DNA of 64,000 bases from Cystobacter fuscus DSM 2262 (GTDB taxonomy: Bacteria > Myxococcota > Myxococcia > Myxococcales > Myxococcaceae), in NCBI RefSeq assembly GCF_000335475.2, contig NZ_ANAH02000009.1, forward strand, positions 372,001 through 436,000, written 5' to 3'. The notes under the pieces are model-generated. The model searched no databases and had not been told where the DNA came from. It saw only the letters and a list, made by a program, of their open reading frames with translations. Positions within the stretch are counted from its first letter, which is position 1. Every line of letters starts with the position of its first letter. Shown piece by piece: positions 38,525-47,158 of this stretch. Both the position numbers and the translations under genes were made by a program.

Positions 38525-38834
38525 CTAGAGGCGCTCCTGGATTCCAGTTGAGGAGTAGGACCCGCTTCGGGTTGCTCGAAACGAGAAGGTAGTTCGCGCA
38601 CCTACCCAGGCCGTGGCTTAGCATGGTTCTTCACCTCCTCCACCTCCAGAGTCATGCGTCTTCGCGGAGAGTCTCGACGCATCGCGGCGAACGACGCGCC
38701 GCGTCGAACCTGCTCTTCGCGCCTCATTGGAATGGAACAAAGGAATGGAACAAAGTCATTCACTCTCATCACGAGAGGAATGACGGATGAGAAGGTATTG
38801 GCGCGGGGCAGGACCCGGGGGTCCTGGGAGCGTG
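38525..38834. other. 310-base gap between cheB end and binding-protein start
   Basis: No gene supported. It contains a 13-base tandem duplication at 38729-38754. The promoter of the binding protein should lie at 38530-38620, but I cannot place it. Confidence 0.4.
38729..38754. repeat. 13-base perfect tandem repeat
   Basis: GGAATGGAACAAA is present twice without spacer (38729-38741, 38742-38754), intergenic. Confidence 0.8.
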
Positions 38835-39464
38835 TCAGGCTTTTGAAGCCGCGCCCAGCTCGCCGAGCACCTGGGCGAGCTGCGCGAGGGGCAGCACGAA
38901 GTCCGCGGGCCCCTGGGCGAGCGCCGCGGCGGGCATGACCGGCATGTGCGCGGTCTCGGGCGACTGCACCAGCGTGACGCCCCCCGCCGCGCGCACCGCC
39001 GCGAGGCCTCGCGCCCCATCCTCGTTGGCGCCGGTGAGGATGATGGCCGCGAGCCGGGCGCCGTAGATGTACGCCGCCGATTCGAACAGCACGTCGATGG
39101 AGGGGCGCGAGTAGTGGACGGGCTCGTCCACCGAGAGCGACAGGGTGGGCCCCGTGTCCACCATCAGGTGGTAGTCCGGGGGAGCGAAGTAGACCGTCCC
39201 GGGCTTCACCGGCTCCTTGTCCTGGGCCTCCCTCACTGGCAGGGCACACCGGGGCGCGAAGATGTCCACGAGCAGGCTGGGCCGCTCGGGCGGAATGTGC
39301 AGGACGATCAACAGGGCGGGACGGAAGGTGCGCGGCAAGAGGGGCAGGAGGAAGGACAGCGCTTCCACGCCTCCCGCGGACACGCCCAGCACGACGGCGG
39401 AGACGCGGCCCCGGAACGCCTCGGGTCTGAGTCCGCTGGAGCTGAGGATGTCCGTGCCGTTCAC
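38835..39464 (-). CDS. cheB: CheB-type protein-glutamate methylesterase, no receiver domain
   Basis: 209 residues, only the catalytic domain. Serine in GVSAGG, histidine in IVLHIPP, and aspartate in GANEDGARG form the known triad. It removes methyl groups from chemoreceptors. The regulatory receiver of classical CheB is absent, so activity must be controlled otherwise. The start is uncertain: a GTG at 39464 gives a protein of the usual domain length, while the open frame runs to 39881 in sequence that looks non-coding. No CheR, CheA or receptor gene is near. Confidence 0.8.
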   Translation of the reverse strand: MNGTDILSSSGLRPEAFRGRVSAVVLGVSAGGVEALSFLLPLLPRTFRPALLIVLHIPPERPSLLVDIFAPRCALPVREAQDKEPVKPGTVYFAPPDYHLMVDTGPTLSLSVDEPVHYSRPSIDVLFESAAYIYGARLAAIILTGANEDGARGLAAVRAAGGVTLVQSPETAHMPVMPAAALAQGPADFVLPLAQLAQVLGELGAASKA

Positions 39465-39663
39465 GAAAAGCCCTGCCTCTTCTGGGCGAGCCACTCGTCC
39501 GGCACGAGTGGGGTGAAGGACTGCCCGTGTGCTCGAGAGTGTAGCGGCTTCCGGGGCCGAGCAAGCCCCGGGGGCCCAGCCCATCACGGAACGCTCGCGC
39601 ACCCGGCCCACGGTTGAAGAGGAGTGTTTGTTTCTGGGCGTCGCGCCGTGCTTCCAGACGACA

Positions 39664-39699
39664 CCTCCCGGCCCGCACTCGAGGGCGCGGGCCAGGAGG
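39664..39699 (-). terminator. hairpin terminator after CARDB-repeat gene
   Basis: Arms 39664-39676 and 39687-39699 pair over 13 positions; the single C-A mismatch on the plus strand becomes a G-U pair in the minus-strand transcript, which supports the direction. No U tract. Confidence 0.55.
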
Positions 39700-39712
39700 C
39701 AACGGTGGGACT

Positions 39713-42700
39713 TCAGGGGGCGATGTAGAGCCACCCGCCGAGCAGGGTGTTGTTGTCCACGCGCAGCTCGGGGTTCATCTGGTCCACGTTCACCGCGGCG
39801 CCCACGTAGGCCAGCCCTTGCGTGTCCGGGTTGCTCGACGGCGGGGGCGAGGCATTGCCGGTGATGGACACGGTCTCGCACCAGCCGGGCTGGAGAAGGC
39901 CCGTCTGGGCCTCACCCACGATGACATCCGTCAAAGGAGCGGGCGGCGAGGGGAGATGGAGGGTGGCGTCCGTGGACAGGAGCACGCTCACCCGGGTGCT
40001 CGCGGCGAGGGTGCCCTGGTTGCAGACGTTGACCTGCGTGGTGAGGCTCTGCCCGCTGCGGACGAACACGGGACTCTCCACCGAGGTGATGACGAAGTCC
40101 GCGTCCTGACCCACGCTCAGCAGGTAGCCCGGGTGGGTGTTGTTGTCCGTGCGGAACTCCTCGGGGACGTGGTTCGGGTCCATCACGGCGCCCAGGTGGA
40201 AGGTGCGCGTGCCGGGCGGGCTCATGGGCGGCGGATAGACGCTGCTGGCGGAGATGGACACCGTGGCGCACTGGTTGGGGGCCAGTGGCGGCACCGGCGC
40301 GTCACCCACGACCTGGTCCTCGAGGGGGCCCGGATACGAGGGGAGACGGATGTTCTCGTCCTCGGACAGGAGGAGGAACACGCGGCTGTCGTGGCGGCTG
40401 GTGCCCTGGTTGCAGACGGTGACCTGGGCGGAGAGGGGCTGGCCATGCTCCACGCTGGCGGGGCCCTGCACCGAGGTGATGACGAAGTCCGCCTCATACC
40501 CCACGCCCAGCACGTAGCCCGGGTGGGTGTTGTTGTCCGTGCGCAGCTCCTCGGGGGCGTAGTACGGATCCACCACGGCACCCAGGTGGAAGGTACGCGC
40601 GTCGGGCGGGCTCATGGGGGGCGGATAGATGTTGCTGGTGGAGATGGACACCGTGGCGCACTGGTTGGGGGCCAGCGCGGACACCGGCGTGCCGCCCACG
40701 ACCTGATCCTCGGGAGGCGCGGAGGGCGAGGGGAGGCGGAGGTGCTCGTCCTGGGACAGCACGAGCATCACCTGGGTGCTCTCTCTCCGGGTGCCCTGGT
40801 TGCAGACGGTGACCTGGGCGGAGAGGGGCTGGCCATGCTCCACGCTGGCCGGACCCTTCACCGAGGTGATGACGAAGTCCGGCGCATACCCCACGCCCAG
40901 CACGTAGCCCGGGTGGGTGTTGTTGTCCGTACGCAGCTCATTGGGGGAGACGGACGGGTCCAATACGGCGCCCAGGTGGAAGGCGCGCACGTCGGGCGGG
41001 CTCGAGGGCGGCGGATGGATGCTGCTGGCGGAGATGGACACCGTGGTGCACTGGCCGGGGGCCAGCGACGGCACCGATGTTCCACCCACGAAGGCGTCCT
41101 CGGGAGGAGCGGACGACGAGGGGAGGCGGAGGTGCTCGTCCTGGGACAGCAGGAGCATCACCTGGGTGCTCGCGGTCCGAGTGCCCTGGTTGCAGACGGT
41201 GACCTGGGCGGTGAGGGGTTGGCCGAAGTCCACGCTGGTGGGGCCCTTGACCGAGGAGATGACGAAGTCCGCCTCATACCCCACGCCCAGCACGTAGCCC
41301 GGGTGGGTGTTGTTGTCCGTGCGCAGCTCCTCGGGGGCGTAGTACGGGTCCAGCACGGCGCCCAGGTGGAAGGCACGCACGTCGGGCGTGTTCGTGGGCG
41401 GCGGATAGATGCTGCTGGAGGAGATGGGCACCGTGGTGCACTGGCCGGGGGCCAGCGGCGGCACCGGTGCGTCATTCACGATCTGGTCCTCGGGCGGCAT
41501 GGGCGGAGAGGGGAGGCGGAGGTGCTCGTCCTGGGACAGCAGGAGGAACACGCGGGTGCCCCGGGCTCGGGTGCCCTGGTTGCAGACGGTGACCTGGGCG
41601 GTGAGGGGCTGGCCATGGTCCACGCTGGCCGGGCCCTTGACCGAGGAGATGACGAAGTCCGGCGCAGACCCCATGCCCAGCACGTAGCCCGGGTGGGTGT
41701 TGTTGTCCGTGCGGAGTTCCTCGGGGGCGTAGTACGGGTCCACCACGGCACCCAGGTGGAAGGCGCGCACGTCGGGCGGGCTCATGGGCGGCGGATAGAT
41801 GCTGCTGGAGGAGATGGGCACCGTGGCGCACTGGCCGGGGGCCAGCGGCGGCACCGGTGCGTCACCCACGACCTGGTCCTCGGGAGGCATGGACGGAGAG
41901 GGGAGGCGGATGTGCTCGTCCTGGGACAGCAGGAGGAACACGCGGGTGTCCCGGATGCGGGTGCCCTGGTTGCAGACGGTGACCTGGGCGGAGAGGGGCT
42001 GGCCTTGCTCCACGCTGGCCGGACCCTTGACCGAGGAGATGACGAAGTCCGGCGCATACCCCACGCCCAGCACGTAGCCCGGGTGGGTGTTGTTGTCCGT
42101 GCGGAGTTCCTCGGGGGCGTAGTACGGATCCACCACGGCGCCCAGGTGGAAGGCACGCACGTCGGGCGTGCTCGGGGGCGGCGGATAGATGCTGCTGGAG
42201 GAGATGGGCACCGTGGCGCACTGGCCGGGGGCCAGCGGCGGCACCGGCGCGTCACCCACGACCTGGTCCTCGGGAGGAGTGGAGGGCGAGGGCAGGCGCA
42301 GGTGCTCGTCCTGGGACAGCAGGAGGAGCACGCGGGTGTCCCGGGCGCGGGTGCCCTGGTTGCAGACGGTGACCTGGGCGGAGAGGGGCTGGCCGTAGTC
42401 CACGCTGGCCGGGCCCTTGACCGAGGAGATGACGAAGTCCGGAGCATACCCCACGCCCAGCACGTAGCCCGGGTGGGTGTTGTTGTCCGTGCGCAGCTCG
42501 GAGGGATCGTTCGGGTTCAACATGGCGCCCAGGTGGAAGGCGCGCACGTCGGGCGTGCTCGGGGGCGGGGGGTAGATGTTGCCGGAGATGGACACCGTGG
42601 TGCATTGGCCGGGAGCGAGCGGAGGCACCTGCGTGCCACCCACGAAGGCGTCCTCGGGAGGACCGGAGGGAGGGGGGACGAGGAAGTGCTCGTCCTCGGA

Positions 42701-44452
42701 CAGCACGAGGGCCACGGAGGTATCGCGGGTGCGGGTGCCCTGGTTGCAGACGGTGACCTGGGCGGTGAGGGGCTGGCCATGCTCCACGCTGGCGGGGCCC
42801 TTGACCGAGGAGATGACGAAGTCCGGCGCAGACCCCACGCCCAGCACGTAGCCCGGGTGGGTGTTGTTGTCCGTGCGCAGCTCCGAGGGGTCGTTCGGGT
42901 CCAGCACGGCGCCCAGGTGGAAGGCGCGCACGTCGGGCGTGCTCGAGGGCGGCGGATAGATGCTGCTGGAGGAGATGGACACCGTGGCGCACTGGCCGGG
43001 GGCGAGCGGAGGCACCGGTGCGTCACCCACGGGCTGATCCTCGGGAGGCGCGGAGGACGAGGGGAGGCGGATGTTCTCGTCCGCGGACAGCACGAGGAAC
43101 ACGTGGTTGCCGGAGGGGCGGGTGCCCTGGTTGCAGACGGTGACCCGGGCGGTGAGGGGCTGGCCGTGGTCCACGCTGGCGGGACCCGTCACCGAGGAGA
43201 TGACGAAGTCCGGCGCAGACCCCACGCCCAGCACGTAGCCCGGGTGGGTGTTGTTGTCCGTGCGGAGTTCCTCGGGGAAGTAGTTCGGGTCCACCACGGC
43301 GCCCAGGTGGAAGGCACGCACGTCGGGTGTGCTCGGGGGCGGGGGATAGGCGTTGCCGGAGATGGACACGGTGGTGCACTGGCCGGGAGCGAGCGGAGGC
43401 ACCGGGGTGCTACCCACGACCTGATCCTCGGGAGGCGCGGAGGGCGAGGGGAGGCGGAGGTGCTCGTCCTCGGACAGGAGGAGGGCCACGCGGCTGTCGT
43501 AGATCCGGGTGCCTTGGTTGCAGACGGTGACGCGGGCGGTCAGGGGCTGCCCGTGCTCCAGGCTGGTGGGACCCGTCACCGAGGTGATGACGAAGTCCGG
43601 CGCTTTCCCCACGCCCAGCAGGTAACCCGGGTGGGCGTTGTCCTCGACGAACTCGGGGATGGATTGGCTCGGGTCCACCACGGCGCCCAGGTGGAAGGCG
43701 CGCACGTTGGGCGTGTTCGTGGGCGGGGGGTAGATGTTGCCGGAGATGGACACCGTGGAGCACTGGCCGGGAGCGAGCCAGGGCACCGGCGCCTCACCCA
43801 CGAAGCTGTCCTTGGTGGAAGAGGAGGGCGAGGGGAGGCGGATGTCCGCGTCCTCGGACAGGAGCAAGGCCACCTGGGTGCTCTCGCTCCGGGTGCCCTG
43901 GTTGCAGACGGTGACCCGGGCGGTGAGGGGCTGCCCGGGCTCCACGCTGGCGGGACCCTTCACCGAGGTGACGACGAAGTCCGCTTTGAAGCCGATGCCC
44001 ACCGGCGCGCTGAAGCGCGTGTTGTTGCCCGGGTTCTCATCCCCGAGTGAATCGAGGCGTGCTCCCACATACCAGACACCGTTCGTGGGCACCTGGGCGG
44101 ACATCCGCGTCGTCTGCCGTGAGCACTGCCCGGGAGCCAGATAGGGCAGGTAGAGCTGTCCCCCGGGCAGGTCCGTCTGCGGGGAGAAGACGGTGTCGGC
44201 GGAGAGGAACAACGCCGCCTGCGTGGAGCCTCCCTGTCCTCCTTGGTTGCACACCGTGGCCGCGACCTCGAAGGCGTCTCCCGGCAACACGCTGGAGGGA
44301 GCGTTCAACTCCGTCACCACGAAATCGGGTCCGGTGACCAGAGGGTTCGCGGCCTCACTCGCGCCCGCCGCGGAGGGCTCCGGCGTCTGGCATCCCAGGA
44401 GGGCCATCATGGAGAGGGCTCCCAGGCTCGCTTTCATCCTGCGTTCATCCAT
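39713..44452 (-). CDS. surface lipoprotein of 12 CARDB repeats
   Basis: About 1,579 residues. Signal segment ends in ALLGC; start set at 44452 (MDERRM) where an AAAGAG-type site precedes, with alternatives at 44476 and 44437. The rest is 12 tandem CARDB (cell-adhesion-related, Ig-like) domains of about 130 residues. Each starts with a variant of APDFVISSV-KGPASV and contains VTVCNQGTR, LLLSQDEH and LRTDNNTHPGYVLGVG. The middle repeats are nearly identical in DNA with a 390-base period. CARDB domains are extracellular beta-sandwiches found in adhesins. Substrate unknown. Confidence 0.9.
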   Translation of the reverse strand: MDERRMKASLGALSMMALLGCQTPEPSAAGASEAANPLVTGPDFVVTELNAPSSVLPGDAFEVAATVCNQGGQGGSTQAALFLSADTVFSPQTDLPGGQLYLPYLAPGQCSRQTTRMSAQVPTNGVWYVGARLDSLGDENPGNNTRFSAPVGIGFKADFVVTSVKGPASVEPGQPLTARVTVCNQGTRSESTQVALLLSEDADIRLPSPSSSTKDSFVGEAPVPWLAPGQCSTVSISGNIYPPPTNTPNVRAFHLGAVVDPSQSIPEFVEDNAHPGYLLGVGKAPDFVITSVTGPTSLEHGQPLTARVTVCNQGTRIYDSRVALLLSEDEHLRLPSPSAPPEDQVVGSTPVPPLAPGQCTTVSISGNAYPPPPSTPDVRAFHLGAVVDPNYFPEELRTDNNTHPGYVLGVGSAPDFVISSVTGPASVDHGQPLTARVTVCNQGTRPSGNHVFLVLSADENIRLPSSSAPPEDQPVGDAPVPPLAPGQCATVSISSSSIYPPPSSTPDVRAFHLGAVLDPNDPSELRTDNNTHPGYVLGVGSAPDFVISSVKGPASVEHGQPLTAQVTVCNQGTRTRDTSVALVLSEDEHFLVPPPSGPPEDAFVGGTQVPPLAPGQCTTVSISGNIYPPPPSTPDVRAFHLGAMLNPNDPSELRTDNNTHPGYVLGVGYAPDFVISSVKGPASVDYGQPLSAQVTVCNQGTRARDTRVLLLLSQDEHLRLPSPSTPPEDQVVGDAPVPPLAPGQCATVPISSSSIYPPPPSTPDVRAFHLGAVVDPYYAPEELRTDNNTHPGYVLGVGYAPDFVISSVKGPASVEQGQPLSAQVTVCNQGTRIRDTRVFLLLSQDEHIRLPSPSMPPEDQVVGDAPVPPLAPGQCATVPISSSSIYPPPMSPPDVRAFHLGAVVDPYYAPEELRTDNNTHPGYVLGMGSAPDFVISSVKGPASVDHGQPLTAQVTVCNQGTRARGTRVFLLLSQDEHLRLPSPPMPPEDQIVNDAPVPPLAPGQCTTVPISSSSIYPPPTNTPDVRAFHLGAVLDPYYAPEELRTDNNTHPGYVLGVGYEADFVISSVKGPTSVDFGQPLTAQVTVCNQGTRTASTQVMLLLSQDEHLRLPSSSAPPEDAFVGGTSVPSLAPGQCTTVSISASSIHPPPSSPPDVRAFHLGAVLDPSVSPNELRTDNNTHPGYVLGVGYAPDFVITSVKGPASVEHGQPLSAQVTVCNQGTRRESTQVMLVLSQDEHLRLPSPSAPPEDQVVGGTPVSALAPNQCATVSISTSNIYPPPMSPPDARTFHLGAVVDPYYAPEELRTDNNTHPGYVLGVGYEADFVITSVQGPASVEHGQPLSAQVTVCNQGTSRHDSRVFLLLSEDENIRLPSYPGPLEDQVVGDAPVPPLAPNQCATVSISASSVYPPPMSPPGTRTFHLGAVMDPNHVPEEFRTDNNTHPGYLLSVGQDADFVITSVESPVFVRSGQSLTTQVNVCNQGTLAASTRVSVLLSTDATLHLPSPPAPLTDVIVGEAQTGLLQPGWCETVSITGNASPPPSSNPDTQGLAYVGAAVNVDQMNPELRVDNNTLLGGWLYIAP

Positions 44453-44848
44453 TGGTGTTCGCTCTTTCGACAGCATGGGGTAGTGCGGCTTCGGTCAGGG
44501 GCCGAGCCGCGAAGCGCCCGGGGGTGCGCGACAGCAGAATATTCTGTTTTGGGTCGAAAATCCTGAGTTCTTGGAAAGGTGGGTTTTTTCACGCGTGGTG
44601 AAGGGGCTCACCCGGTTCGGGGACGGAGGTTCGCGCCCGCGGGTCAGGCTCGGCTTCCGACGGAGTGGTTCGACTCCAATGCGTGCCGCGGCGGTCCCCA
44701 GGCTTCCCTCCGCCGCGAGCACCTTTTTTCGTCGTGGCTAACCTCGCGCTTTTTTTCGGCTCCGCGTGGGACAGGCGTCTCGTTTTCTCGTCCTTTGGGA
44801 GAACCCACGCTGGCGCTGAATTCCGGCGTTCACTCCGCGGAGATGCTC
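44453..44848. other. 396-base divergent intergenic region with palindrome
   Basis: It separates the CARDB gene (minus) and the matrixin gene (plus). No gene supported. A perfect 12-base palindrome CAGAATATTCTG lies at 44535-44546 within an AT-rich patch, a candidate operator or part of a promoter. Confidence 0.45.
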
Positions 44849-46138
44849 GTGACCAAGAAACTGACGCGTTCCTGGGTCGTTCCATTCGCCCTCCTGGGCC
44901 TGGCTGGATGTGCCAAGCCCGGTTCCGACGAAGCGCCCGCTCCCGCTTCCGGGGACGCTCACGCGACGGCGTGGGTGCCCGGGACGCCGGTGCCCGCCCA
45001 GGCGCATGCCGAGGGAACGGGGCACACGATGGAGATGGACTGGATCCGCCGGGACGGTTCGATCGATGACCTGACCGACCACTCGGCGTTGATCGTCAGC
45101 GGCCGGGTGGAGTCCACGCGCTACGACGTCGTCCGCGCCTGGGCGCAGTCCAAGGTGGAGGGGCAGCCTACCGGACCGGAGAGCGGCATCTACTCCGACC
45201 TTCCGGTGACCATCGCGACCGTGCGGATCGGCGACATCGCGCGCTCCTCGCAGGAGTTCAAGACCGCCTCGGGCGGCACGGTGGCGCAGGGCTCCACCGT
45301 GGAGATCATGTTCCCGGGCGGTCTGCTCTCCGACGGATGCACGATCGCGCCGCAGGACAGCTTGCTGCCGGCGGTGGGCGCCCAGGCGGTCTTCTTCCTC
45401 GTCCCGCCGGGGGGCACCAAGCCCCTGGCCACGCGCTCCATGGAGGGCCTCTACTCCGTGGTCGGCGGCCCGGTGGGCCAGTTCCAGGTGAAGGACGGCC
45501 TCATCCAGGACGCGGGCTCGCAGCGTCACGCCGCCGCGACCGAGGGATACGCCGGCAAGCCGGTCAGCGCGCTGCTCGAGCGGGTCGCGTCCCGCGCGAA
45601 GGCCGTCCAGTACCTGGGCCCCGACCTGCCCAGGCTGGCCATGTTGGATGAGCGCCCCTCACAGGGGCCGTCCGCCCAGAGCTGGTGCGGGATTCCGCTC
45701 TTCCCCCACAAGTGGTGCCGCAAGCCCACGAACATCACCTTCACGGACTACTCCAGCACGAAGTGGCCCGTCGGCGACGGCATGAACGAGTGGATGTACA
45801 ACAACTACAACAACAGCCTGTACCTCCACTGGCGCGCCAGCGGCACGTCCGACGTCATGGTGTACGAGAACAACTACGGCGCCAATGGCTGGTACGGGTA
45901 TGCGACCTACAACGCCGCCAGCGCTAGCTGCATGGCGAGCGCCATCATCCAGTTGAACACCTACTACTACTCGGGCTGGCACTACGGGAAGACGGTCTCG
46001 ACCCACGAGATCGGGCACGTCCTCGGGCTCAATCACCACAGGGATTGCAACTCGATCATGTATTACAACCCCACCGCGTGTGCGGCCAACATCACGACCT
46101 GCGACATGCAGGCGGTGTCGGAGCGCTATCCGTACTGA
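44849..46138 (+). CDS. lipoprotein metalloprotease of the matrixin (M10-like) type
   Basis: 429 residues. Signal peptide with lipobox LLGLAGC. The C-terminal domain (about residues 270-429) carries the metzincin zinc site His386-Glu387-x2-His390-x5-His396 (HEIGHVLGLNH) and the Met-turn in SIMYY. Six or more cysteines in the catalytic part suggest disulfides outside the cytoplasm. Residues about 60-250 form an N-terminal domain I do not recognise, possibly a prodomain. GTG at 44849 is preferred over ATG at 44843: GGAG ends 6 bases before the GTG but touches the ATG. It secretes or anchors a protease for extracellular protein degradation. Confidence 0.82.
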   Translation: MTKKLTRSWVVPFALLGLAGCAKPGSDEAPAPASGDAHATAWVPGTPVPAQAHAEGTGHTMEMDWIRRDGSIDDLTDHSALIVSGRVESTRYDVVRAWAQSKVEGQPTGPESGIYSDLPVTIATVRIGDIARSSQEFKTASGGTVAQGSTVEIMFPGGLLSDGCTIAPQDSLLPAVGAQAVFFLVPPGGTKPLATRSMEGLYSVVGGPVGQFQVKDGLIQDAGSQRHAAATEGYAGKPVSALLERVASRAKAVQYLGPDLPRLAMLDERPSQGPSAQSWCGIPLFPHKWCRKPTNITFTDYSSTKWPVGDGMNEWMYNNYNNSLYLHWRASGTSDVMVYENNYGANGWYGYATYNAASASCMASAIIQLNTYYYSGWHYGKTVSTHEIGHVLGLNHHRDCNSIMYYNPTACAANITTCDMQAVSERYPY

Positions 46139-46258
46139 GCGCGGTCTGATGACACGCTGAACCAAGCGCGCCTCCTGGCTCCTGGCCGCGGAGGCGCGCC
46201 TCGTGGCCCCGGCTCCGCCTCCGCTCGAAGCGAGCTCAAGAGTCCCTCACCCGCGCAA

Positions 46259-46753
46259 TTGACGGGCTCGCATTCAAGCATCGCCGACGACTTGAACGCC
46301 GAATTGTTTGAGCATTTCGGCACACGAGCCGGACTGCTCATCGCCCTGTATCGAGACTATGACGAGCGACAGACCCTGGCGATGCGCGCCGCCCTGGAGA
46401 CCAATGGACGGACGCTCGAGGACGTCGCGGGGATTGTCAGCGCCGCCTACATCGATTGCGTCCTGACTGCCGGACCCGAGTTCGGAGCCATCTTCGCGGC
46501 CCGCTCGGCCACTGAAGAAATGGAGGACTTCCGGCAATCCTTGCGAGACTCCTATGTCGCCGAGTATCGCGAGGCGTTCGCGCGCTTCGTGAAGCTTCCC
46601 CGCCAGGAGGGCCAGGTGCTGATGGAGGGCATCCTCGGCGCCTCGGAAGCCCTGGCGCAAGCCGCCGCCTCGGGGCGGACGTCGCGAGAGCAGGCCATCG
46701 CCGCGCTCTCGCGCATCATGCTCGGGGCGCTCAGCGCCCCGGACCGGCCGTGA
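46259..46753 (+). pseudogene. TetR-family regulator lacking its DNA-binding domain
   Basis: The readable part (164 residues, from a TTG) begins near the end of the TetR N-terminal domain: FEHFGTRAGLLIALY corresponds to the YHFGSKEGLL motif after the recognition helix. The C-terminal ligand domain follows and looks intact. The helix-turn-helix itself and about 30 residues before it are missing; sequence upstream in the same frame does not encode them. Either a decayed regulator or a fragment left by recombination. Confidence 0.65.
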
Positions 46754-47158
46754 CTCCTCGCTGTGTGCTCGCCGGTCGTGCGGCGATCAATGCTCGTTGG
46801 AGCGGCAGGCGTGTCCCAATGCGCGGAGCACATGAAGTGCGGGAGAGCCACTAAACTGCGGCAGGCTCACCTCCACGCCCGGCGCCGTGAGGCGAAGGGC
46901 TCCCGGCGGTGGGGCCGGGGACATGACTCTCATGGGGGTGGCGTTCGGCGCGTGTCGGGCACGACCTCCGCGCTGCGTCACGGATTGATGGAGCCCTGAA
47001 GCGGCCAGAGCGCTTCCCGGAAATTGGCGGGCGCTCCACCTCTTGAGGCTCGGCAGTCAGGGCCCCATGCCTCCTATCCGCGATGCGCATGAATTTGCGA
47101 CGCCCCCCCTACTGGTCAAGAATGTTTCCTTGACTTGAGTGAGGGGAAGCATCCACGG
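46754..47158. other. 405-base gap before the helicase gene
   Basis: No gene supported. At its right end lies an inverted repeat GTCAAG-N8-CTTGAC (47115-47120 and 47129-47134), close to the ribosome-binding site of the helicase gene, a possible autoregulatory operator. Confidence 0.4.

Noticed and set aside
39614-44050. 1,478-residue plus-strand open frame with repeats
   Set aside because: Mirror image of the CARDB repeats; its periodicity comes from the real gene on the other strand.
39713-44452. CRISPR-like regular repeats
   Set aside because: Repeats are 390 bases, coding and without spacers; they are CARDB domains.
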